A DNA stretch of 5,196 nt from Methylotetracoccus sp. Its GTDB lineage: Bacteria > Pseudomonadota > Gammaproteobacteria > Methylococcales > Methylococcaceae. This document shows positions 1 through 5,176 of the stretch, piece after piece; position 1 is the stretch's first letter; each line of letters begins with the position of its first letter. The position numbers and the translations under genes are program-made. The notes below the pieces were generated by a model. That model searched no databases, was not told the DNA's origin, and was given only the letters and a program-made list of their open reading frames with translations. Location of the stretch: positions 1-5,196 of the forward strand of contig JALORT010000433.1 of NCBI GenBank assembly GCA_025458755.1. The letters run 5' to 3'.

Positions 1-554
1 TTGTCTATGCGGAACGCCAACTTGTTGTCCGAGAAGCGGCTGACGGTCCCCGGGCCGAGGTTCATGGTTATCCCGAGAGTCGTCACACCCGAGGCATCGA
101 TCGTATCGCTCCCCCGCCGGTCGCTGATCGTTTCCACCTGGCCGTCATTCGCAATCTGGTAAACACTGTCCGGCATGACCCTGACGCGCAATGTGTAGGC
201 AGAGTCACGCAATCCAGAGACCGCCACGTAATAGGATGTAGTTGCCGGGGCAGCCAGTTCGACGGAGGCTTGGCTGTCGGGCCGAGGGTAGCCATTCACT
301 TGCGCCGAAGAAGCCCACCATCCAGAGCCCGTATGGTAACTGATCGACACCCGGTGGGAAACGTCAAACCCGGAGGCACTGACGGAGATCATGTCTCCCT
401 TCTGCACACGTGCGACCCACTGGTCCACATCGTAGCGGCCTCCAGTCACGCCGCGCAGCGAACCTTGGATCGTGAGGCTGGCAACTTTCCCATAATCGAT
501 TCCCGTCGGCTGCACCACATCATCATTAGGTTCCGGCCGTTCCCTGAGACTCAT
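1..554 (-). CDS. Partial secreted-type protein with PPC-like domain and start of RTX/serralysin-like repeats
   Basis: The frame stays open from an ATG at 552-554 to the left edge, giving 184 complete codons; the C-terminus lies outside the window. The start is set by a GGAGG ribosome binding site at 563-567, 8 nt before the ATG. Residues about 20-126 look like a bacterial pre-peptidase C-terminal (PPC) beta-sandwich: DVDQW near 42-46, a KGD turn, YYVAVSG at 108-114 and AYTLRVRV at 119-126. Next comes GSDTIDASG (148-156) followed by a GITMNLGPG-type stretch, which resembles the calcium-binding region of serralysin-like type I secreted proteins. The first 20 residues are polar with no signal peptide, which fits type I export with a C-terminal signal that would lie beyond the edge. 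Role inferred: an extracellular RTX-type enzyme or adhesin. The catalytic domain, if any, is not visible. The open frame and domain motifs are seen directly; the secretion route is inferred from the family. Confidence 0.72.
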   Translation of the reverse strand, partial: MSLRERPEPNDDVVQPTGIDYGKVASLTIQGSLRGVTGGRYDVDQWVARVQKGDMISVSASGFDVSHRVSISYHTGSGWWASSAQVNGYPRPDSQASVELAAPATTSYYVAVSGLRDSAYTLRVRVMPDSVYQIANDGQVETISDRRGSDTIDASGVTTLGITMNLGPGTVSRFSDNKLAFRID

Positions 555-629
555 CTGCTCTTCCTCCCGCCCTTTGTTCCTGGTGTATCGCCAGCCATCC
601 CTGGCGGCAGCGACCTCTGAACAAGCGAA

Positions 630-651
630 CACCGTGTGGTCACTGTGTGGT
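630..651. repeat. Tandem 11-bp direct repeat (CACCGTGTGGT x2)
   Basis: CACCGTGTGGT at 630-640 is followed directly by CACTGTGTGGT at 641-651, with one mismatch. The period of 11 bp is about one helical turn, and the pair lies just downstream of the predicted start of the leftward transcript. It could be an operator binding a regulator on one face of the DNA. This role is inferred from position and periodicity only. Confidence 0.45.
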
Positions 652-669
652 GCCTCCCGATCACGCAAT

Positions 670-698
670 CTTCTACTCCGCTTTCGCACCACTGTCAA
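670..698 (-). promoter_or_regulatory. Sigma-70-type promoter for the RTX/PPC gene
   Basis: On the minus strand a perfect -35 box TTGACA (693-698) is followed after 17 nt by TAGAAG (670-675), a 4-of-6 match to the -10 consensus. Transcription would start near 662-664, leaving a leader of roughly 108 nt before the ATG at 554. The perfect -35, ideal spacing and position before a gene with a strong ribosome binding site support the call; the -10 is imperfect. Confidence 0.5.
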
Positions 699-706
699 CA
701 TGGGAT

Positions 707-722
707 GACAGCGCGACAGCGC
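707..722. repeat. Tandem 8-bp direct repeat (GACAGCGC x2)
   Basis: GACAGCGC occurs twice head to tail without mismatch (707-714 and 715-722). It lies 8 bp upstream of the -35 box of the leftward promoter, where an activator could sit. It may also mark the left flank of the decayed mobile element that starts at about 745. Short GC-rich repeats occur by chance, so confidence in a function is low. Confidence 0.35.
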
Positions 723-744
723 GGCGCCCGATCAGCGTTGACGC

Positions 745-1162
745 ATGACCCTCTGCCGCATCCGACCGGTTGGCGGGAAGGCCCGTTTCCTGCCGCTGGG
801 ACGGTCAGATCGCGGGCGGCTCGGATATGCGCAGGAGAATTTGGCGACCTTCCAGATGATTACGGCGCAATGGATCGCGCAGGGTCATCTGCGCATGGTG
901 GACGTGTCGCGTGCTTTTGGGGTGCCCGCGTTGAGTGTCAAGCGCGCCTTGCAGTGGTATCGGGAGGCCAGTTCCGGCGAACGGCGGCATTTGGTTCGCC
1001 CCGCGTCACGGTCGCTTCTCGCCGACCGCGACGCGGGTCCACCGTCCGAAAACGCCGGTCTGCAAGGCAGTCAGCGAGATAGCCGCTTTGACTGCCACGC
1101 CCCAGCGTATCGCCCCTGCGCTGCGTCGGGGGAGGCTGCGCCAGGCTGCGAAAAGCCGCGGC
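745..1162 (+). pseudogene. Remnant of an HTH transposase-like protein, frameshifted and truncated
   Basis: From ATG 745 the frame reads about 78 residues that resemble, from memory, the N-terminus of a transposase-type family with an HTH domain: MTLCRIRPVGGKARFLPLG, then GYAQENLATFQMITAQWIAQ, then an HTH-like stretch at residues 50-74 containing VSRAFGVPALSVKRAL. After codon 78 (976-978) similarity moves to the +1 frame from about 983: GGIWFAPRHGR, then VSEIAALTATP and ALRRGRLRQAAKSRG, ending near 1162. This looks like a second HTH and linker of the same protein. Family members are several hundred residues long, and no DDE-type catalytic core follows here. No convincing ribosome binding site precedes 745. 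It is best read as a dead fragment of a mobile element. The family name is recalled rather than searched; the frame switch is directly visible. It could instead be a decayed DNA-binding regulator. Confidence 0.5.
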
Positions 1163-1378
1163 CTGCCCTTCACCCAGCTCCGGGGCGCCTCTCCAGCAAC
1201 GCCACGCCCGCCCTCCCCTACGGCAGAACTCCCGGCGCACGGCTTGCCGATCCCCGCTTCCGCAACCGCTTCAACCCTCGCCTGAAGTCGCGCACACGAC
1301 CACCACCTGCGCCGCCGACGGATCCATTCTCGTGCGCGAAAGAATGACCGACGGCCGCGATCAACCACCCCCACGGAG
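1163..1378. other. No gene seen; probable mobile-element debris or spacer
   Basis: Several frames stay open by chance because the DNA is GC-rich, but none gives a recognisable or balanced protein: the translations are rich in Pro, Arg and Ala and lack start signals. A 6-bp inverted repeat CATTCT/AGAATG (1325-1330 and 1341-1346) and a CCGACGG direct repeat (1315-1321 and 1348-1354) lie near its right side. They could be remains of an element end, but they are too short to call. Confidence 0.4.
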
Positions 1379-1410
1379 TGTCGGGAAATTTTACAGTACG
1401 CCTTGGCGCC

Positions 1411-1425
1411 GGCTCACGGGGAGCC
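1411..1425. promoter_or_regulatory. Candidate activator dyad upstream of the sigma-54 promoter
   Basis: GGCTC-N5-GAGCC is a perfect 5-bp dyad. It extends to a GCC/GGC pair if one bulged C is allowed (1408-1429). Its centre is about 110 bp upstream of the predicted start of the PEP-CTERM transcript, in the range where sigma-54 activators usually bind. A second candidate is TGTCGGGAAATTTTACA at 1379-1395, which has only TGT/ACA ends in common. Neither is matched to a known regulator motif. Confidence 0.25.
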
Positions 1426-1461
1426 CGGCAGATCGCCCAGTGAGAACGAGTTTTTTCGCTT

Positions 1462-1474
1462 TATCAGCAGCTTG
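1462..1474 (+). promoter_or_regulatory. IHF binding site
   Basis: TATCAGCAGCTTG matches the IHF consensus WATCARNNNNTTR at every position, and a T-rich tract (1451-1456) lies just upstream, as is common for strong IHF sites. It is 56-68 bp before the predicted transcription start, the usual place for IHF to bend DNA between a distant activator and sigma-54 polymerase. It sits within an inverted repeat TTTTTCGC/GCGAAAAA (1452-1459 and 1474-1481). Confidence 0.5.
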
Positions 1475-1503
1475 CGAAAAACACCGGACGACACGTCAAC
1501 ATC

Positions 1504-1520
1504 TGGCCCGGTCCTTGCTT
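1504..1520 (+). promoter_or_regulatory. Sigma-54 (RpoN) promoter of the PEP-CTERM gene
   Basis: TGGCCCGGTCCTTGC followed by TT matches the -24/-12 consensus TGGCAC-N5-TTGC with a single substitution, and has the invariant GG (1505-1506) and GC (1517-1518) exactly 10 nt apart. The start would lie near 1530, giving a leader of about 75 nt before the ATG at 1606. RpoN control of PEP-CTERM genes through a PrsK/PrsR-type two-component system has been reported in floc-forming betaproteobacteria. Applying it here is inference from the motif. Confidence 0.65.
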
Positions 1521-1605
1521 GTTCTTTGCGCAAGCGGATGCTGGGCGCCGCTGCAGCAAGATTCGAAGTCTTCAACAAGTCTTACCTTACTTCAGGAGAA
1601 ATTTA

Positions 1606-2475
1606 ATGACCATACGTAAACTGGCTGCCGCCATGGCCACGGCAGGAGTCATGAGCTTCCCGATGGCGGCTCAGGCCCTCCAGGTCGCCGGCATCGATTT
1701 CGCCCCCGGCTTCATCTTTGAGCGGGCGGAGCTGTGGGAGAACGAGGATCGTAGCCAACCCGGCAATGGGGACGGCGCAGTCCAAGTCGGTGAGTACCTC
1801 GTCGGTATCGGCCAAGTCACGACGATTCGGGACGCAGCCAGCAACCTGCTCTGGCAAAACGGACAAAACGGCAAGGAACTCAACATCCTGATCCGGAACT
1901 ACAAGGCGGAGTCCGCTAGCTCGAGCAACATCCCCTTCACCAACCTGGCCATCGACACGATCCTGTTCTCCGGTGGCATCGTCGAGCTCTGGTCGCAGGA
2001 CGCGGGTACCTTCAACCCGGCAGCGCTCACCCAGGCTGCAGGCATCGCCAGCGTGAACGGTGGTACCAACGCGGCCCTGTTCCTGACCCTCGCCGGATCT
2101 CCCTCCGGTGGTTTTGCAGGCGGTAACCCGGTCACGCTGACTTCGAACGGAATTCGTCTGGCCACCGACAACCCCTTCTTGACCGCCACCAACCTGACGG
2201 GAGAAGGCTCGCTTGACGTCACCGGTGGCCTCGCCGCTCCTTATCTGGATACCAACATGTTTGGTTGCAGCGCTGCCAGCCCAGCGCCGTGCCCCGATGA
2301 CGCGGACAAGCTCTTTACGTCGTCAGCTCAGCTGAACCCCGCGGGCGTGTGGGCTTCCATCGGTACCGGCGAAATCCGCGATTACGCCGTTCCGGAGCCG
2401 GGCACCATCGCGCTCCTAGGTATTGGCTTGCTCGGCGCCTGCTTCGCTCGGCGACGGGTCGGTGCGGGTGTCTGA
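1606..2475 (+). CDS. PEP-CTERM sorting domain-containing exported protein
   Basis: This is a 289-residue surface or extracellular-matrix protein. The start at 1606 is chosen because AGGAG at 1594-1598 lies 7 nt upstream and the protein then opens with a clean Sec signal peptide: positive MTIRK, a hydrophobic core, and an Ala-Gln-Ala cleavage site at about residue 24. The mature part is beta-strand rich and Asn/Gly/Thr rich with no catalytic motif. It carries DILLWQNG-like and SLDVTGG-like segments (residues about 82-90 and 202-208) that recur in one group of PEP-CTERM proteins. Two cysteines (221, 229) could form a disulfide. The end is canonical: VPEPG at 262-266, a hydrophobic helix at about 268-281 and RRR at 282-284, plus five extra residues. 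In this family an exosortase (EpsH/XrtA type) cuts at the PEP motif after export; no exosortase is in the window. It is monocistronic, from a sigma-54 promoter to a strong terminator. A role in floc or biofilm matrix is plausible but unproven. Confidence 0.93.
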   Translation: MTIRKLAAAMATAGVMSFPMAAQALQVAGIDFAPGFIFERAELWENEDRSQPGNGDGAVQVGEYLVGIGQVTTIRDAASNLLWQNGQNGKELNILIRNYKAESASSSNIPFTNLAIDTILFSGGIVELWSQDAGTFNPAALTQAAGIASVNGGTNAALFLTLAGSPSGGFAGGNPVTLTSNGIRLATDNPFLTATNLTGEGSLDVTGGLAAPYLDTNMFGCSAASPAPCPDDADKLFTSSAQLNPAGVWASIGTGEIRDYAVPEPGTIALLGIGLLGACFARRRVGAGV

Positions 2476-2506
2476 TCGGGTTGCTTAGTCGGCAGATCAC
2501 CAGAAG

Positions 2507-2540
2507 AAAAGCCCCGCCGCACTGCGGCGGGGTTTTTTTC
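2507..2540 (+). terminator. Intrinsic terminator, probably bidirectional
   Basis: A perfect 9-bp stem CCCCGCCGC/GCGGCGGGG (2512-2520 and 2524-2532) with a 3-nt loop is followed by seven Ts (2533-2539), 31 nt after the stop codon of the PEP-CTERM gene. AAAA at 2507-2510 precedes the stem, so on the minus strand the hairpin is followed by CTTTTCTT. It can therefore also end the convergent acyltransferase transcript. Confidence 0.93.
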
Positions 2541-2697
2541 GTCCGTCCGGCAGGGCACACTCGCTTGGAGGAGAAAGGAAGAACGTCCTCAAGTCACCCG
2601 AAGACGGGCCGACACAGGAAGATTGGCGTGCGCCTCCCACCCGCACAGGCAAGCGCAAGCTGCTGACCGGCGACCGGCTCCGCAGTTGCCGGCAGCG
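2541..2697. other. Spacer between convergent genes, no gene seen
   Basis: A GGAGGAGAAAGG purine run on the plus strand (about 2566-2578) looks like a ribosome binding site, but no ATG follows at a useful distance and the frame after it gives only a short basic peptide without recognisable features. It is treated as the 3' untranslated region of the leftward operon. Confidence 0.5.
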
Positions 2698-3365
2698 TCA
2701 GCCGGTACCGCAGGTGTAGCGCCCCGCTTCGGTCATCAGTTCCCACACTGGCCGCGCCACGCGCTTGATTGTCGGCAGAATGTCGCTGACATCGCCGAGA
2801 CATGGGATTCGTTCGCCATGGTAATCGACCGTCGGACCGATCTGCTCGAATGCTGCGCCGAAGCGACCGAGCAGTCTGTGCAGCGCCGGTTCCATCACTG
2901 CAGGACGCGGCGCTCGTCGGGTTCGAAGTACATCTCCACATCGCTGGCGACTCCGCACAGGCTGCCGGCTTCACCGATCCGCTTCTTGAACGCTTTGGAG
3001 ACCGCAAAGCGCGACAATTCGCCCAAGCGACACCGCAGCGCCGGACTTCGAATCGCAAAGCGCTCGTCAAAGGTGCAGTGTCTCTCGATGGGAAAGAGGG
3101 TTGAAGGGGCAGCCAGGTCAGGCAGGATCAAGCGCGCCGTTGCCGCGTACAGTCCGCTCGCGCGATGCCGCAGCAAGTAGTGATCGGATCGTTCATCAAA
3201 ACGGTCCCGCTCGATTCCGCAAGGGTGGTCTTCGGACCGCTCGAACCCGGTCTCCACGACATATACCTGATAGCGCAGCCGGAACACCTCCTCCCTGAGC
3301 GGATCGGTATTGGCATGCAGCAACTCGAAGTATCGATTGAAGGCAGCACGCAGATCGGTTTCCAT
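2698..3365 (-). pseudogene. Exosortase-associated acyltransferase, disrupted by internal deletion/frameshift
   Basis: The N-terminal part (2895-3365, 156 residues) matches TIGR03694, the LuxI-like GNAT acyltransferase found with PEP-CTERM/exosortase systems. It has FRLRYQVYVVETGFE (28-42), DERSDHYLL (57-65), ATARLI (75-80) and GELSRFAVS (115-123). These correspond to the conserved Arg, Asp, Arg and Glu-x-x-Arg positions of autoinducer synthases. It then stops at TGA 2895-2897 just after DVEMYFEPDERRVL. The family's C-terminus continues in another frame: AVMEPALHRLLGRFG, then IGPTVDYHGERIPC, to TGA at 2698. From memory, about 25-30 residues normally lie between these blocks (a helix ending ITHWY-like before AVMEP), and they are absent. 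TGA and the next ATG overlap as TGATG, so a coupled second peptide of 65 residues is possible. The start at 3365 is preferred over 3380 because GAGG lies 5 nt upstream. An intact product would be about 240-250 residues, so it is probably inactive, unless the break is an assembly error. Confidence 0.8.
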
Positions 3366-3432
3366 CAGTGCCTCAGCCATCGTAGAACGATCCGCTCACC
3401 GCCACCCAACGAGCAACGCGGACCATGGCACC

Positions 3433-4743
3433 TCACCTGTCGGTCATGAAGCGCGTCGCGTTTTCGAGATCGGCATGGGTGCTGCCACTGTAGAGCGCGT
3501 TGACGAACTTGCGCCAGACGACATCCGGCTCCCCCATCACGAAACCAAAGGCCGCATCCCCTGATTCCCTGGTCGCCAGAGCCTTGACCCGCGACACCTC
3601 GGAGGGCCCGAGCTGAATCCGCACGTCACCCCATACGTTGAGTGGCACATGGATCAGCGAGTGTGCCTGGAAGCCATAGCGGGAGAGTTGGACGATTTCG
3701 AGCTTGACCGTGGTTTCGCTCCCTCCCCGTTCGACCACCGAAAAGACGCCCGGGCATCTGACGGAAAAGCGCCGATGACGCCGGCGCCCCTTTTCGCTTG
3801 GCGTCTCGTCCGAAGCGACCGGCAAGACAGCGCGGTAGGCCGGCAGATCGTAAATCCTGTGCAACAGGCACTTCTTGCGCTCACTCAGCCTGCTGAAGAC
3901 ATCAGTCCGCACATTGAAGAAGTAGTCGAGCAACTCGGGCGTCAACACCGGGTCGTTGGTGGTGTAGAAACGACGCGCGGGAAGCCTGATGTTGGGCAGC
4001 TGAACCTCGGTGAAAAAGGCGTACAGATTTCGCCGCGGCGGCTTGGACGAATACTCTTTCCTGAAGATTTCCGGTGCAGTACTCAGGTCAAGCGTCGCAC
4101 CGACCGCCGGCGCGCCATTGACGAAATCGTAGTTTTCGACCACATGCTGCGTCAGACGCTCGAAGAACAGCAGTGACTCGTACATCTCGATGTGCCTGGG
4201 ATTGACCGCGATCACCAAATGCCGGGTGTCAAAGAAGGTTGTGCAATACTCGTACATGAACTTCATCAGCGGAAACAGGATCGTTCCGCCGGTGCGACGA
4301 AATCGCCGGTGCACTGCCAAGGCCGAAACTTCGGCAATGTTTCCCTTCTTCTCGCGCAGCGCCGTCAGGTCGAAGATCCTCTGCAGTGGAAACCCCAGGA
4401 TGCTTTCCCTGATCAGTGAAAGGGTCCCAACGACCTGCCCGTCATACTTCGCACAGAGGGTCGTGGTGGTGGGCAGCGCATGATAGATCGTGACCCGCAT
4501 CCCGGATGGGTCGGGTTCCATGAACCCGCTGGCGACGTAGGCGTCATGCAGCAAACGGAAGCACGCTTCGAGTTCCTCCTTGGTTTCGGCGATCTTCAAC
4601 TCGAGGCGTTCATCGGGTGCGGGATCGCAGTCGACGAGATTGCGATAAACCGCAAACCGCCTTGCTCGCGGCAGAAACCCGAACATCTGTCGCAGAGCCG
4701 AACCGAACAGCCTTCTCAGCGGCATGATCGACCTTTTCTGCAT
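3433..4743 (-). CDS. FeeM-like GNAT N-acyl amino acid synthase fused to a PilZ-like domain
   Basis: This is a 436-residue cytoplasmic protein. Residues about 47-225 resemble the N-acyl amino acid synthase FeeM group, which transfers a fatty acyl chain from acyl-ACP or acyl-CoA to an amino acid. Visible are LHDAYVASGFMEP (65-77), a substrate-strand segment YDGQVVGTLSLIRES (100-114), the GNAT core EVSALAVHRRFRRTGG (138-153) and VIAVNPRH (177-184). Residues 226-318 form a linker or helical region. Residues about 319-419 look like PilZ: RRHRR (321-325) is an RxxxR motif, and QLSRYG (352-357) stands where D/NxSxxG is expected, with the first position changed to Gln. The start at 4743 is chosen because GAGG lies 7 nt before it and the ATG overlaps the stop of the upstream frame (TGATG); an internal ATG at 4725 with AAGG is an alternative. 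It lies 67 nt upstream of the broken acyltransferase, in the same direction. Cyclic di-GMP control is inferred from the PilZ-like region. Substrate unknown. Confidence 0.85.
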   Translation of the reverse strand: MQKRSIMPLRRLFGSALRQMFGFLPRARRFAVYRNLVDCDPAPDERLELKIAETKEELEACFRLLHDAYVASGFMEPDPSGMRVTIYHALPTTTTLCAKYDGQVVGTLSLIRESILGFPLQRIFDLTALREKKGNIAEVSALAVHRRFRRTGGTILFPLMKFMYEYCTTFFDTRHLVIAVNPRHIEMYESLLFFERLTQHVVENYDFVNGAPAVGATLDLSTAPEIFRKEYSSKPPRRNLYAFFTEVQLPNIRLPARRFYTTNDPVLTPELLDYFFNVRTDVFSRLSERKKCLLHRIYDLPAYRAVLPVASDETPSEKGRRRHRRFSVRCPGVFSVVERGGSETTVKLEIVQLSRYGFQAHSLIHVPLNVWGDVRIQLGPSEVSRVKALATRESGDAAFGFVMGEPDVVWRKFVNALYSGSTHADLENATRFMTDR

Positions 4744-4933
4744 CAGCACGCCTCGCCCGGATGTCGTTGAACCCGCTGCAGCCGGTTCGCGATCGTCCGG
4801 AGGACGCGCCCGACCGCCCGCAGCATCCAATCCGGGATGACCGTCCCTCCAGAGAAACCGCCGACGGCGTGAACGCGCCTGTCGTCGTAGCGGCCCAACG
4901 CGAGCAAGGTCATCGGTGAGTCGATGATCGTTA
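4743..4933 (-). pseudogene. Open frame ending at the FeeM-PilZ start; possible C-terminal part of a frameshifted hypothetical gene
   Basis: The frame reads VITIIDSPMTLLALGRYDDR, then a Gly/Val stretch, then PDWMLRAVGRVLRTIANRL, and stops at TGA 4743-4745. That stop overlaps the ATG of the FeeM-PilZ gene as TGATG, an arrangement typical of translational coupling. G/C dominates third codon positions, as in real genes of this DNA. The only local ATG (4913) has no ribosome binding site. It may therefore be the tail of the ORF that begins at 5176, separated from it by a frameshift in the G-runs at about 4934-4945. No function recognised; it may also be non-coding. Confidence 0.3.
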
Positions 4934-5176
4934 TCACCCCTCCCCCGGCCGAACAATGGCAGGTATCGCCAGACGCCCGAACCAATGCCTCACATTTGCG
5001 CGTGCCACACCCAGCAAGACACCATCCGCGTCCTGCGCCTGACCGCTGGCCAAACGGCGAAGAATGATCTGCGCTGCGCTCGCTGCCGGCCCGCGCACCG
5101 CAACGGCGCGAGTGCTCATCCTTGTCTGCAGTTGCTGCCGCTGTTGCGCCTCCGGGACCAAGGGTGCCCCCCGCAT
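4934..5176 (-). CDS. Hypothetical protein, 80 residues, possibly the N-terminal part of a frameshifted gene
   Basis: The ATG at 5176 follows a GGAGGT ribosome binding site (5185-5190) 8 nt upstream, among the best translation starts in the window. The product is basic and Ala/Gln/Arg rich, with a helical stretch from about residue 30 (AAQIILRRLASG, then GVLLGVARANVRHWFGRL) and then AIPAIVRPGEG before TGA at 4934. I recognise no family. It is the first visible member of the minus-strand set and ends 190 nt before the FeeM-PilZ gene. A one-base change in the adjacent GGGGG or GGGG runs would join it to the next open frame, giving a protein of about 140 residues whose stop is coupled to the FeeM-PilZ start. 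Confidence 0.45.
   Translation of the reverse strand: MRGAPLVPEAQQRQQLQTRMSTRAVAVRGPAASAAQIILRRLASGQAQDADGVLLGVARANVRHWFGRLAIPAIVRPGEG

Noticed and set aside
83..295. Minus-strand open frame of 70 codons
   Set aside because: It is another frame inside the edge-truncated gene, whose own frame gives coherent PPC and RTX-like motifs.
270..620. Plus-strand open frame of 116 codons
   Set aside because: It lies opposite the minus-strand PPC/RTX-like gene, which has a strong ribosome binding site and recognisable motifs; the plus-strand product is unremarkable.
1325..1346. CATTCT/AGAATG inverted repeat as a transposon end or terminator
   Set aside because: The arms are only 6 bp, there is no T-run, and no matching copy was seen at the left side of the remnant.
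1006..1374. Minus-strand open frame of 122 codons over the transposase remnant
   Set aside because: The product is Arg/Gly/Ala rich without family resemblance or ribosome binding site; the plus-strand HTH motifs explain the region better.
1519..1605. N-terminal extension of the PEP-CTERM protein to an earlier ATG
   Set aside because: It would put 29 polar residues before the signal peptide, begins within the sigma-54 promoter and has no ribosome binding site; the ATG at 1606 has AGGAG at the right distance.
2594..3070. Minus-strand open frame of 158 codons
   Set aside because: It crosses both pieces of the broken acyltransferase in a third frame and its translation shows none of the family motifs.
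3649..4176. Plus-strand open frame of 175 codons
   Set aside because: It lies wholly opposite the FeeM-PilZ gene and is explained as a shadow of its codon usage.
4746..4956. N-terminal extension of the FeeM-PilZ protein by 71 residues
   Set aside because: The extension is a low-complexity Arg/Gly/Pro-rich stretch with no family resemblance, and the start at 4743 has a ribosome binding site and an overlapping upstream stop.
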